From positions 8,370,001 through 8,434,000 of the forward strand of contig JBITNC010000002.1 in the NCBI GenBank assembly GCA_050084985.1: DNA of 64,000 nt, read 5' to 3'. Shown piece by piece: positions 24,711-37,058 of this stretch. Source of the stretch: Nageia nagi (lineage: Eukaryota > Pinophyta). How positions within the stretch are numbered: the first letter of the stretch is position 1; every line of letters starts with the position of its first letter. The notes under the pieces were generated by a model. It was not told the DNA's origin, searched no databases, and saw only the letters and a program-made list of their open reading frames with translations. The position numbers were made by a program, and so were the translations under genes.

Positions 24711-25170
24711 TTGTCTAGTTGTAAGGTTTTTTAGTTATTACAACATTTGTTAACTTGTAAACTTGATGAATGTTATTATCTTGGTATATCTTGTAAACTT
24801 GTTACATGTACTTATATACCTAATTATAAATTTTTAAACCTATAAATTAGTTGTTTAGTAAACTTATTTTCTATTTGTAAGGTTTTTTTAGTTATTACAA
24901 CATTTGTTAACTTGTAAACTCAATAAATGTTATTATCTTGTTATATCTTGTAAACTTGTTACATGTACTTATATGCCTAATTATAAATTTGTAAACCTAT
25001 AAATTGGTTGTTTAGTAAAATCATTGTCTAGTTATAAGATTTTTTAGTTATTACAACATTTGTGATCTTGTAAACTCAATGAATCCTATTATTTGAAGTG
25101 TTATATCTTGTAAACTTGTTATGTGTACTTATAGACCTAATTATAAATTGTTAAACCTATAAACTTGTTA
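24711..25170. repeat. Tandem array, about 157-bp unit, three copies
   Basis: Units start near 24711, 24866 and 25023 with TTGTCTAGTTGTAAGGTTTT or variants. Each contains ATTACAACATTTGTTA, TATCTTGTAAACTTGTTA and CCTAATTATAAATT. A weaker relative is seen at about 56100-56180. Non-coding. Confidence 0.75.
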
Positions 25171-25261
25171 TGAAAAAGTTCATGTAATGTAATAGATCTA
25201 GTCCATGTAATAATGATAACAACATGTAATGTAATATATCTAGTCCATATAATAATAATAA

Positions 25262-25430
25262 CATGTATGTGCCCAAAGTCCAAAGTATAAAGTCCACTAT
25301 CCAAAGTATAAAGTCCAAAGTCCACATACATCATGATCTATAACTAACATACCAAAATAAAAACTACTTAATCAATCCAAAGTCCATAATATCCAAAGTA
25401 CAAAATCCATAATAAAGTCCAAAGTACTCA
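25262..25430. repeat. CCAAAGT-rich simple repeat
   Basis: Irregular repeats of AAGTCCAAAGTATAAAGTCC and AATCCATAATAAAGTCCAAA. A related tract lies at about 56235-56460 in the second transposon copy. The minus-strand open frames at 25137-25334 and 56226-56468 are products of this repetition. Confidence 0.65.
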
Positions 25431-25909
25431 TACATCATGGTCTATAACTAACATACCAAAGAAACAACTACATCATCAATCCTACATCTATATATGTAGA
25501 TCTAGATGTGTCTCCATCATCAATCCTCCTCCTCTTTTCAACTAATGCAAATGCCTCTTATTTTATAATGCAAATAAACTCAAGTTAGTGTGCATATTAC
25601 AATCCATATTTGTAATTCCTTTAAATATTTAATAAAAAAAATTAATCTATCTACAAATTTTAAAAATGCACATAAATATTCTCATATCATGATGCTGAGG
25701 TCCTCCCTCAATAATTGTATCTTACTATGCAAATGATGTATCGATATCATCTAGATGAAATGCATGAGAAATAACATCCTACAAGATCAAATAAAAAGCT
25801 ACTGATTAAAAATGGAGTTTTTAAATGGATATAGATTTTTAATGCCTACAAATTGCATGCACATACATATTACCTAAAATGAAGTAGATATATGAGTGAC
25901 CACCTATGG

Positions 25910-27210
25910 AGTGGTGGATGTTGAAGGCTCTGTCATCGACATGCCCTCTTGTTGATCGAATGTGATCATCTCAGGATGGATATCTACCTAGAATATGAAT
26001 TTTTTTTAGCATACACATGTTCAAATGTGAATAATATCAAACAAAATTAATACAGAAAAAGCATAAATTTTATATACTTATTTACCTCAAAAGGCATGCT
26101 AGTAGATCTAAGAATGGATGTCGTAAAATCTCTATGAGATACACTTAAAGTGGAGGTTCCCATCATCTATAATAAAACATCTAAAGGTGTTTAATTTTAA
26201 ATTAAGTATACATATGATTAAAATTAATTTAGATATGAACTTTACATACATGTTAAACACACTTAAAAAATGAAAAATGTACCTCTCTCCCAGTAAGTCG
26301 ACATCATCCATCGACATCATCTCTGTATAATACATCCCATGATCAGTTGAAGAGGGGCTAACACATATATTTTTGCAACTCTAGAAAAAATGAGGTACAA
26401 CTCCACTAACTCCAACATCATCTCTATGCTCATTGACATTAGCTACCACATGGGTAGCTTGTTCAATGAGAGTCTAGGTCACCTAACTTAATGCTCCCAA
26501 TGCCAAAATAACTACCTAATGAAAAGTTAGGGTAGGAATAAAAGAAGTAGGAGGAGGGATGAGTGCTGCAGGATGCATAGGTTGACCTACATTAACCTGT
26601 GCTCTAGGTTTATTTTTCCCTGAGCCATGACCAATCCCTTGATCGTGTCTCATGTCAAAATAATTCACATGCTTTCCTAATACACACACAACATATATTT
26701 TCTTCTAAAAATATAAAGGGACATCAAAATTGGAATGTGGTGGTTTATCAAACATCATCCACCATCAATCCCAAAAATTTTCATCTATCATAAGATGGAT
26801 GTTCTAATCATAGGGAATTCTTTCTTTGTTAGGAGGGATGAGCTATCCAGTAGATGGATCAATGAAGAGTGGAGAAAGGGTGGATTTGGTAATACCTAAT
26901 TTGTTTACCTCTCGAGTGGAGATAGCATCTGAATAATATTATCTTATGTGTTCTTTACATGAATTGAAACCATACATATCACCATCAACACTCTTAATAG
27001 GATCAACTACAGTTGCATCAAAGATGCAAACTATATAACATGGCTTGGGGACCTAAGAATACTCTAAATGTGATGAATATTTTTTTGTATTTGGACAATG
27101 TCATGATCAATAGCATCTCATAAATGCTACTCATCTGCACCAGTGGGTTGGGGTGGGTGTGTGGGTGTAGGGCATGGAGATGGAGAGGATGGAGGGGGTG
27201 GGGGGTTAAT
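25910..27210 (-). pseudogene. Remnant of the proline-rich second coding region, transposon copy 1
   Basis: Minus-strand peptide fragments (for example MSMDDVDLLGERYI near 26290 and a frame-broken stretch corresponding to 26820-27050) match, position by position, the better-preserved remnant at 57310-58223. Many stops and frameshifts are present. A G-rich plus-strand tract at about 27130-27205 encodes the proline run on the minus strand. Not functional. Confidence 0.45.
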
Positions 27211-27459
27211 TCTATGTGAAGTTAACCATTATATTAAAAAGATGCTTGCAAAAATTAGAAATAAAATAGAAATCGGAATAAACTCACTATCACATTAATA
27301 ATAACATTACCTATACCACATGTTTAACTACAAATATGACAAATATGCAAGAATAGCAAATAAGAGAACTCTACAAAAGTATTCCAAACACATGACACCA
27401 ATAAAAGCTAGGATCTAGGTAAAAAACTAATTCTTACCCATTTAAAAAAAGTTTAGTTG

Positions 27460-29940
27460 TTTAATGTTGTATGCATCCTAAAATTTATAATATTTATACC
27501 AAACTATGAAGTGATAAGTCTAAGATTCAAGATCATAGAAGAATTAACCCCCATGGCACTAAAGAGTATAACCTTGTGCCATAATGACTTGAGACATCAA
27601 CAAGTTTTAAATAGATGTGAAAAAAACATTTCTACATGGTGAGTTCAATGAGGACATCTATATGTAGCAACTATAAGAATTCATAGCATATGTATTTATA
27701 TTTTTTGGTGGTGTAGTGAGTTGGAGGATTAAGATGTAGGAAGTGGTAGCATAATCTATCATAGAAGAGTATATTACTATTGCTGAAGCATACAAAGAAG
27801 TTGTATAGTTATACATGTTATGTAATAATGTTGTATTTAAGTAAGGACTAATACCACTATAATGTGATAACTAGAGTGCAATTAATCTTTCAACCAATCC
27901 TAGGTTTCACCCTAGGAAAAAATACATTAAAGTGAGATTTCATTTCATTAGAGAAACTAGGATAACTATAAAATCTAAAATTATTCAATATAATAAATTA
28001 AAAGATTAAAATTTTATAAAGGGAATTAGCAAATGGGTGTTTCAAGTCTATATACCCTAGGATTATCCAATTTTAGGATCATATAATGAATAAGGCAATG
28101 AGAAGGAGCCAAGAGAATGTTGACTATAACAATCATATATTGTAGCCTTTGAGTCTTATAATGGTCCTATAAGGTATAAGGACAATGGAGGTAATATTTA
28201 AAATGATGATCATAAAGTGTGATTAGAAGATAGTGGAATTTCTCTTGATCTCAGTAATTAGTGGAATTTCTCTTGATCTCGGTAGATAGTGGAATAACTT
28301 TCATGGTTACACTTGGAGCTATTGACTTGCTCTAATGATCAGGGATACATTTTTATTAACCAACCCTTTTCCCATAAAATGTTCATACCCATATCAAATA
28401 TTATATTACTTGCTCCATAGTCTAAGTAAACCTACCAACTACTAATAATCATTCCTTGACTTAGTCAATACTACCAAGTTTTGTATCTTAATGTTATATT
28501 GCAAGCCTAAGCTATTATTATGATGACCATCTTTGTTGAACATACTAATGTTAAGCTATATTTGATTCAACCTCAATTCTTAAATTATCTTCACTATCAA
28601 AATTCCATATTGTTGAGACATTTATGTCCCCTTTAAAACTTACTCCATCCTTTGGTTAGAACTTGCACCTAATCCTCTTGCTAGAGGTGTTTACTTACTT
28701 TATTCCATTTTGTTTAACCCTACAAAACTTTAACTCATATACCCACTTGTACAATGCCTACTTATCATTTCTTTCTAGTGACCTCTCAATGGAATTCACT
28801 TCCCCAAGAAATTATCTAAATTATATTCTTAATGCACTACATAATCTCTACTTGGATCATCTTAATGCCCATGGATGTTTTTTTTATACATGGTTATATT
28901 GACCCACATATCATTTATAAATGTACTCACATATACAATCCCAAATATCCTACACATTACCCTGACTTCAAGCACAACTTATCACTTCATAGCTATAAAT
29001 TCTTATTGCCTAATCATGACACTAATAACACTTCTTATTGATATAACTTAGGCTACCTTAGTGGAAAATAATTTCCAACAATGTTGAGATTTTTTAGGCT
29101 TGGTATATCTAAGACTAATGATTTTTCCTAAGCTTATTCAACTTGAAATCCTAAGTACTAAATATATTTTTCTTTCCTTTGGTTTAATAGTTGCATGTGG
29201 TTGGTTTCAGATATGTCATTTAATTATCTTCCAAGGTTGCTTGTATTTGCAAGGCATATTACATACTATGTGTTAATAGTGGTGATTGATCCTAATATGT
29301 TGTAGTTAAGAAGGCAATCTAACTTGTTGAATTCAAGATAAGAAAAAAAATACATAATTACTTGAAAATAAATATAAACTAGAAACTAATTAAATTGTTG
29401 AAAAGAAATTAAAGAAACTTAGTAAATTTGCAATAATAGAAATTACTCTAGAAAGAAGTAAAGACAATAATTAAATCAAATGCTAAAGGAATTTACCCAT
29501 GAGTCTTATTCAACATCACCATCAAAGAAATTGCCCACATGGTATCTTAAAATTATAATTAATTAAAGTCACAAAAGCAAATTGAGCATCATCCAAAATG
29601 GTCAATCCAATTTTACACTCTCAAGATAAACAAGTATGAGGTGAAATATGTACATGTGCTTTGTATGAATTGCATTGTTAAACAAGTTTGAGTGTGCAAT
29701 GTGTATTTTGTGAATTACTTTTTTTTTTTTACAAGTTTCTTCTGTATGAGCTCTTAAGGTCATTCAATAGTTCTAAGGCTCACTTTTGAGGTGTTTGTAT
29801 GTGATTGACTAGGTCATGCAGTAGTTCATTGGAATGGACTTTGATTTTAGTTTTTAGTATGATTTATTTCTTTTTTATTTGACACATGGTTATGAGGTTA
29901 TGGTCTTGTTAGTGGGTTTGGGTTAAGGTTTTTGGCATTG
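27460..29940. other. AT-rich interior of transposon copy 1, no gene seen
   Basis: Contains only short unsupported frames (28663-28902 and 28832-29041 overlap in different frames). A 31-bp direct repeat (AGTGGAATTTCTCTTGATCT) occurs at about 28230-28290. Confidence 0.4.
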
Positions 29941-30269
29941 GGGTTTATTTTAACAAAAAAACCCACAAAAAATATTTTAATAAAAGTACAAGAAAAAATA
30001 TATATTAAAACAAAAAACCCTACTTTCTATTATTTTCTCTTAACAAAACTATGAAAAAAATAACATTTTAACAAAAAAACACTAGATGGGTTCAAGAACT
30101 AACTTGGACTAGGTAAAGGAGAATGTGAAGGCATGAGGAGGGTCTAGAAGCACTAAAATTGGGATCCCAATATGCACAGGTCACCTTCACCATGCTAGCT
30201 AGGATATGTAGGTTGTAGAGCTAGAAAATGAGCTTCATAGCCTATAGGGGGTATTTACCCCTCACATAT

Positions 30270-30450
30270 TGATATCTTGAAATATATAGATCTTGATATA
30301 GGCTCAAATGATGAGCCTATATTAGGATCCTGATATCTCTAAGGATTAGGGGCTTGAGATATCAGGATCCTAAAATATCTAGATCTTGATATCTCTAAGG
30401 ATCAGGGGAAAGAAATATCAAGATCCTAATTTATTTCATATCAAAATCAT
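30270..30450. repeat. Cluster of ATATCAGGATCCTGATAT-like palindromes (copy 1)
   Basis: About six half or whole variants of the palindrome lie in 180 bp, in both orientations, with GGATCC or AGATCT centres. A further intact copy lies at 23356-23373. The same cluster lies at 61310-61445 just inside the right end of copy 2, so they behave as subterminal repeats. Confidence 0.65.
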
Positions 30451-30455
30451 GATAA

Positions 30456-30790
30456 TTTGTTTCTTATAGTGCCTGAGCACAAATAGGTCAGCACTAGCAG
30501 TCATTTTGGACTTTAGTTGCTGTATTATATGGAGTACAGTGGACTTTAGCTGCTACTGGTTTACAAATCCAATACTATGGACTTCGGTTGCTACAATGTA
30601 TCCACTCATGTGGACTTTAGTTATAGGATTGTGATAAGTCAAGTCAAGACAAACTATTAGTCATCTTGAAGGATGAAGATTAGTTTAGTATTGTCATCTA
30701 GTCTATGATAAGTTATGAAGGAAATCAACTCTTAAAAATGAATTTGAGGATAATTTGGTTGAATGGTTAGGTTGGGATAGGGCTTAACAA
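30456..30790 (-). repeat. Duplicate of the receptor kinase 5' flank, without a gene
   Basis: Aligns over its length with about 20936-21290. Shared words include CAGCACTAGCAGTCATTTTG, GTATTATATGGAGTACAGTG and ATTGTCATCTAGTCTATGAT. The TATA-like word and TTGAC cores are kept, but no lectin or kinase coding sequence lies on either side. It is either an orphan promoter left by loss of a duplicated gene, or a dispersed repeat that supplies the promoter of the kinase gene. Confidence 0.75.
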
Positions 30791-30834
30791 ATATTCAATA
30801 TTTTGGGATTGGGAGTTTAAAATATTTATGTTTT

Positions 30835-31393
30835 TATGGTGAATACTCTCACTCACAACATCCTTAAACTTCTAAGTGCCTTTATTAGAAATAGAATTAT
30901 TAACAGTCATCACTAAGCCATCCCGGCTATCAGGCAATGAACATAATAACTAAAGATCTTGAATCTCATCTTCAAACTCAATCTCAATAGATAATAACAT
31001 ATCTACAATGCCATGAAATTCATTGAGATGATCTTGAATAGATCCCCCTTCTAACATTTTCAGGTTAAATAATTTCTTCATGAGAAATACCTTGTTAGAA
31101 ACTGAGGGTTTCTCATATAAATTTACCAATGCATCCATGACCTCTTTGGTGGTAATTTGGCCATGAATATTGGAAGAAACAAAATCAATAAGGCTCAACT
31201 GGATCACCCCCAAAGCCTTCATATCCAACAACTTCCAATCTTCATCCTTCATACCTTTTGGTTTACCTTCCAATGCTAGATACAAGTCATCCTTCAGATA
31301 GAGATATTCTTCTATCTTCTTCCTCCACACACTAAACCTTTTCCCATTAAACTTTTCAATCTTAAATATAGAATCTCTAGCCATTGCTCCCAC
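30835..31393 (-). pseudogene. copia-type gag pseudogene
   Basis: An open frame at 30950-31393 gives 147 residues resembling the UBN2/DUF4219-type gag of plant Ty1/copia elements: FNGKRFSVWRKKIEEYL near the start, then SNKVFLMKKLFNLKM and SIQDHLNEFHGIVDML. After a stop the same frame continues to about 30835 with SLPDSRDGLVMTV, typical of the next gag segment, interrupted by another stop. The ATG at 31393 lies about 45 bp from a primer binding site, so the start is well supported. Protease, integrase and reverse transcriptase are missing: the body is cut off by the repeat at 30456-30790. Confidence 0.8.
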
Positions 31394-31437
31394 TCAATTA
31401 GAAAATCCTTCTAAGAGTGTTCAACCTAATAAGAAAA

Positions 31438-31449
31438 GCTCTAATACCA
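31438..31449 (-). promoter_or_regulatory. Primer binding site of the truncated copia element
   Basis: Reads TGGTATTAGAGC on the minus strand, two bases from the LTR-like edge at 31452 and just upstream of the gag pseudogene. This is the expected order LTR, primer site, gag. Confidence 0.8.
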
Positions 31450-31451
31450 AT

Positions 31452-32040
31452 TGTTGGAATAGATCTAGGCTCATGTACAGCCATAGCAATGAGATCAATA
31501 GGAAAAATAAGAGATTCAACAATACCCACAATCTACAATAAGAACGAAATAAACATCCACATTCAAGCATGAAGAAAAATGAGCATTCACATTAAGAGAC
31601 ACAACACAGATTTAACGAAGTTCACCTAGTGTGGGCTACATCCCCAAAGAAATAAATCAATTGGATCCTTTTACTATAATCCAAACAACAGAGGAATTAC
31701 AACCAACATCAACCCAGATGCAAAATCTCTCCAATTTCTCACAAGCTCTCTCTCAAACTTTCGTATCCACAAAACTTAGCACACTATAGAAAAATCCTTT
31801 ACATTTTCCTTCATACAAACTCCTTACAAAAGAGTTTGCAATATGTGACCTAAGATTAATGGTCTAGATTACAATTTGTAACCTAATAACAACAATTCAG
31901 ATTTATCACTAAAATAGCATCCACCACATGCATGGATATAGGGAGTAGTGGGGTGCTCTGTTGTACATTAAATGCACACATGCACCTTGAAATAGTCTCC
32001 ATTTTCTAATAGCCTTTATCTCCATATCATAATATCACCC
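31452..32040 (-). repeat. Probable 5' LTR of the truncated copia element (outer edge uncertain)
   Basis: The inner edge is set by the adjacent primer binding site: on the element strand the LTR ends CTATTCCAACA. The outer edge cannot be fixed because no second LTR is in the window; about 32040 is a guess from a change in composition. It includes ordinary non-coding DNA. Confidence 0.5.
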
Positions 32041-34588
32041 ACTCCCAAGTCAAAACAAGCTCCCCTAAGTTCCCTTTGTCTATTGATGTGGAGGATTTGG
32101 TGGTTTGTGTCAATCACATGCATGGATTAGATTCCTTCTGCCAAGCAAAGGTATGCTCTCCTCTCTCTCTTTTTTTTTTTAATTCCATGCCTGCTTTAGT
32201 GGTCATGTTGAGTTCTGATTCTTCCCAACTGTCTCATCCCACAGTGGAAAAGAGGTGTTAGGCTTGCAATGAAAGCTTCCTCTTCTTCATAAGCTTTCAA
32301 AATTTGAAGCTCATTCTCCTTAAATTCTTCTCCATACTTCATCTATTACAGAGAGGATCAAAGGAGCCCACTAAAACTTGTAAGTTTAAATGTTTTCCCA
32401 AGAACATGGCTTGGTTTTAGGAATTGACTATGAAAACTTTAGTTAAGTATTTAATATTATATCCCATTTGAATGGTAGGGATGAGCTTCTTTTATGATAA
32501 AATGAACCAATGTATCAAATTATTGATTACTTATAGGTTAGGACTCGCAATAATATAAATCAAAGTTATAATACTTACTCATCAACTCTAATATCAAAAA
32601 TGATGAAAAAAAATAACTTTCATCAAATGGCATGTTGAAGAAATATGAATTCAAAATCTCTACTGAAGAAGGAATCCAAGCGATTGAAAATTTCATATCT
32701 TCATCACATTTAACAATTTCATATAAATATAAACTTATTTATAGAGTTCAAAATATAAATTTTTTAACAACTATTTTAATTAATCAATTTTAATATTTTA
32801 ATATAAGTATTGTTAAATTGATAATATATACATCATTTTTTAATTATTTATCAATTTTCTTGAAAATAAATATTAATAATCCATATTTATATTATATACT
32901 TATATTATGAGAAATTTTAATTTATAATAATTCATTTTTTTTTCATTTGTCTAAACTATAAAATCTAAAGTTTTTTTTTAAAAATGAATTACCATATAGG
33001 AGAATTGGAGAGGTGGGTAGTTCAAAGCTTTGGAATATGGAAGACCCATATCCAAAACTCTCGACCCCTAAAAATTAAAACATACATAGAATCCTATCGA
33101 ATTGAAAAATATTGAAAGGAGGATATCATCCCTACCAATTCACCATGTGAACATAATTTCTATAGTTTAAAACATGTTTGAAGTTGGAAACTTTTTAATA
33201 GAAAAAATAAAAATAAAAAACATTACACGTCATAATACACTTGTGAGGTTGGACTACGTTTTTATAACTCTCTTGTTATTTCTATTATTAAATAAAATCA
33301 TTGTATTTAAAATGTGTGTTACCTCTGGCCAAGGGAGGCTCTTCCAAGTTGTCAAAGAGAGGGAATTCGTAGCCCAGAGAAGGTGCTCAGGAAATTACAT
33401 TTATTCTTTTGGCCATTAGTCACTTGAATTTTAGTCAATTGACTACGAAAAAACAATCATTTTATTGTAAGGAGCGTGCGAGTCCAGTTAGTCATTTGAA
33501 TTTGTGCGTTTGTTTCAGTCAATTGACACCGAAAAAACAATCATTTTATTCCAAGAAGAGTGCATGTCATGTTAGTGGCTTTGAATTTCTGTGTATTTGA
33601 TGCGAGATTAAATGCAAGCTCATCTTTTTAAAATTCTCTCTTTATTAAATAATTTATCAATTCAACTCATGATTTTTTTATTTATTTAATTTTTTTACAA
33701 AGTATAAATCAAAGTTAATATTTGAAGTTTTAAAAATCTATGTAAAGTTTTTAAATATTATTAATATAGAACGTAGTAGTTGAATTTAGAATTTTTAATT
33801 TATGTATTTTCACATTTCACTTGTCTCTCAAATTCTTTAACAAGTGATGATGTAAAATAATAATGAAGATAAGATAATGATAATTTAATATTTATATCTC
33901 TCATTTGATTCAAATTAAATTCTCTATTCTATATTATGTTGGCTTATTTTATTTTATTTGAGCATTAATTTGATTATATATATATTTTTATTATTTATCT
34001 TCTTTTATAATAAGATGGATCCTTATTTCATTAAGGTTTTCTAGTAGTTAGAATTTTTCTTATAGGAAGCTTTTATATATAAATATTTTATGTAATTTAA
34101 TTTCAAATAAAAGAAAATTAATTCTATTTTTTTTTCAATTTTAATGGTATTACTACTTTATTTCTATAAATTAAGGAGAATGGCGTACCTTTTATAGTTA
34201 TCCTAATTTAGATTTTATAAGCTTACAAAGATAGATATATTTTCTTATATTAAGCATGCTCATTCTTGTTCATTATTTTGTTGAGTATATTGATGATAGT
34301 ATTTGATGCTAGTACTTGATTATTTCCCTTATGAATATTAAGGAGTGGAGAGTCTTCTTTAACTAGTATATAATGATTTCATGATTTTATTTGTATAGAC
34401 TATAAATATGCATCTCACTACCATCATGAAATCCTAGCATGATAGTCAATCGCATCAAACATTGACCATTAATATTAAACATCACACTAGAAAGATATAT
34501 CATAATAAATAGCATCAACAACACCAACATCAAATGTCATATGAGTATCAAATACCAACACAAAATGATTCTTCCACCTTTGAGCAAT
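32041..34588. other. AT-rich intergenic DNA, one small tandem duplication
   Basis: At 33418-33573 two copies of a unit of about 70-85 bp share AGTCAATTGAC and GAAAAAACAATCATTTTATT. Because the frame stays open, a short repetitive ORF (33409-33600) results. At 32076-32150 a short coding-like stretch ends at GTATGC and could be an exon relic. The rest is featureless and very AT-rich. Confidence 0.45.
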
Positions 34589-35265
34589 TCAAAGAGTTTT
34601 ACTATCTAACTTCTTTCCAAAAGCCTTTTCATGTTCAGCAATTTTCGCAACCAAAAGATCAAATGTAAGAGACTTCAAATTACCACTTGTTTGAAGTGAT
34701 TCAAGATAGTTGGAATAGGTATGATAGAGAGATTTCATGTAGGTTGTGAGAGTAATATCAAATTTGACACCTGAAGCATCAATATCATGCATAATAGCTT
34801 TGATTTTCAAAGTAAGAGACATGGGATCACCATCCTTCAACTCAAGGTTGAAGAGCTTCAATTGAAGTTAGATAAATTCCAACTCAAAGTGAGTATCATA
34901 CAAGTCCTTCAATTTCTTTAAATCTTTCCAAGCATCACCTGTAATAGACTTGATGTGGTGGCTAATTTTCTCACTCATCGAAGAAGAAATCAAGGCATAA
35001 GCTTTCTTGTTCTTTACATTCCATATTGCAATTTCCTTTGCATCTTTTGTCTCATTAGGAGGATTTTCATCATCACAAACACCATCCAAGAAATCATTGA
35101 AAATGAGAGTGTTTGTAATTTTTCCATGCCATTCTTCTCAATTCTCATTTTCAATAAAAATAACTCCAACAATGTAAAAAAGGTAATATGTTTTTGGTAA
35201 GAAGTACTTTGCTTCCTTTGCAAGTTAGTAAGAGTAGCATTGGCAGGGCTTAAGATGTTTTCCAT
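34589..35265 (-). pseudogene. Second copia-type gag pseudogene, frameshifted
   Basis: Three overlapping minus-strand frames (35014-35265, 34868-35089, 34589-34861) read in turn as one gag. They give an N-terminal part starting MENILSPANATLTNL, then KKAYALISSSMSEKISHHI with WKDLKKLKDLYDTH, then MKLFNLELKDGDPMS and TYMKSLYHTYSNYLESL. These match the conserved order of the UBN2-type gag. At least one frameshift and one stop separate them. No zinc knuckle, pol or LTR was found beside it, so it is an isolated fragment. It is a different family from the gag at 30835-31393. Confidence 0.75.
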
Positions 35266-36229
35266 GTCTGTTAGAATATTATGGTTTGCAAGCAGGGGGT
35301 TGATGGAGTACTCTTCTCCCCAAGACTATTTGCATCCTTTTTTTAATTCCTCTTGTTTCCCACCTCCCTTTATTTTCTTTTCAACTCTCTATCCTTTTGT
35401 TGTTATATCCTTTCCTTCTCCCTCCTTTGTCTCATTAATTATCTTTCAATTTTTTACTATTCCTTCCTTAATATTTACATTCTTAATACCACACTATAGG
35501 TGGCCTAATTATACATCAAAATTTCATTTAGACCTCTATGCAACTTGGATTTATAAAATCCTCATATGTCTTTAAGTGAATCATAATCAATCGACTCCTA
35601 ATTGAATATCCAACATGCATAGTAAATTATGAACTCTACATCCTTTTATGGATTAATTCATTTCTATGATAAATATTCTATTAAAAATAAAAAAATAAAA
35701 AATATTAAGAACTTATATCTTTATGAACTATGATTTAGTCATGATATCCTTATTGGGAGTAAACACTTACGCATCTTACTAAACATATTAATTTAAATAA
35801 GGTGGATTACATTGCATGATTAATATTTAGCAATAAAGAAAATATCATAAAACCTCATAGTTAAAAATACTAAGCTCCAAACACATCAAAGTCCTTACAT
35901 GCAATTATAAACCATGCCTCTTTCTCTCTATAAACAAACTTCTCTTTCACTATATAAAATGAAAGGAGGATTTTAAAAAAGCCCCTTTTCCATCATTTAA
36001 TTTATAAGAGAAAAAAAAATAAGGAGAAAGATGAATCAAGCAAGGATCATCTAAGTCATTTTAATAAAATTAATCTTTTCAAGAAAAGTTCATTATTCCA
36101 TATCAAAGTCAATAGATTACATAATTCAAAGAAAAATTTTAAATATTGTTATTCATAATAAAATGTAAAGATGAAATTCTTCACATACAAATTTAAATAT
36201 ATCATACTTCAATGATATATCTCATACTT
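35266..36229. other. AT-rich and pyrimidine-rich DNA, no gene seen
   Basis: 35300-35480 is CT-rich and gives an open frame (35240-35575) of low complexity with no domain. Nothing else is recognised. Confidence 0.4.
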
Positions 36230-36238
36230 CATCCCTAA

Positions 36239-36400
36239 GGGGACAATGTGATGGTTAAGTGCTTGGATTTGCCTTCAGGAGTCTCAAGTTCGAATCACTT
36301 TGGTAGATCTAATGAAATCATAGCGAGGATTTGACTCAAATATAGTTTGGCTACAGTTAAACTATTTTTCCATAGCCACCAAGTGTATGGAAGATACTTT
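36239..36400 (+). repeat. tRNA-derived, SINE-like sequence
   Basis: GGGGACAATGTGATGGTTAA followed by AAGTTCGAATCAC at 36286-36298 resembles the A box and B box of an RNA polymerase III promoter at the usual spacing of about 35-40 bp. The part between does not form a good anticodon arm, so this is not a working tRNA gene. A plant SINE head is the best reading; the tail and A/T-rich end are not clear. Confidence 0.45.
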
Positions 36401-36902
36401 AAAAGTTTACTCTATTGGCAATGATGAGAGGGTTCCTAGAACAATTTGCCTCATGATCACACCCAAAATATATTTCATCTTTCCATGATATCTTATATTG
36501 TTTATATCTTTTCTAAGAAAATCAACCTTGACATTCAATCTATAAATGATATTACCACTCTTTATCAAAAATTTATATTTATATCATGCATTCTCTTAGT
36601 TCAAAGTAGCTATAGTAAGATTATATACCATTAATACTTTTTACATTTATAGATTAACTATCCTTAGTTTTTTGAAGTTAGAATTTTAGCTTCAATAAAA
36701 AAAAAAAAAATAGAAGAAGAGAGATGAGTATATTGGTAATGAAAATCCTCCCTAAGGGAACTACCAATTTTTCTTTATCCCATAAATATACTACCTCTCA
36801 TTTTTCAATTCACATATTCTTGTTACAACCATCCAAAAATCCATACTTTTAATATATATGTGTATATATATCTTCTATCATTTCTTTAAAAATAAGGTAA
36901 TG

Positions 36903-37058
<156 letters not shown>

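Larger units (their letters stand above)
22551..30450 (+). mobile_element. Decayed copy 1 of a putative large DNA transposon family
   Basis: The left end reads GGGTGTAAGAAGTTGGGTTC and matches the left end of the copy at 41858 (homology about 22551-22760 with 41858-42060). About 24700-27450 is a direct repeat of about 56100-58980, and about 29950-30450 is a direct repeat of about 61060-61440. The expected right end (reverse of the left end, seen at 61476-61504 in copy 2) is missing: homology stops near 30450, where an unrelated repeat begins. No transposase frame survives here. Its status as one element is inferred from the shared order of three blocks and the matching ends. Confidence 0.5.

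Noticed and set aside
25262-25430. Regularly spaced repeats considered as a CRISPR-like array
   Set aside because: Units are irregular, overlap and lack unique spacers; this is plant nuclear DNA.
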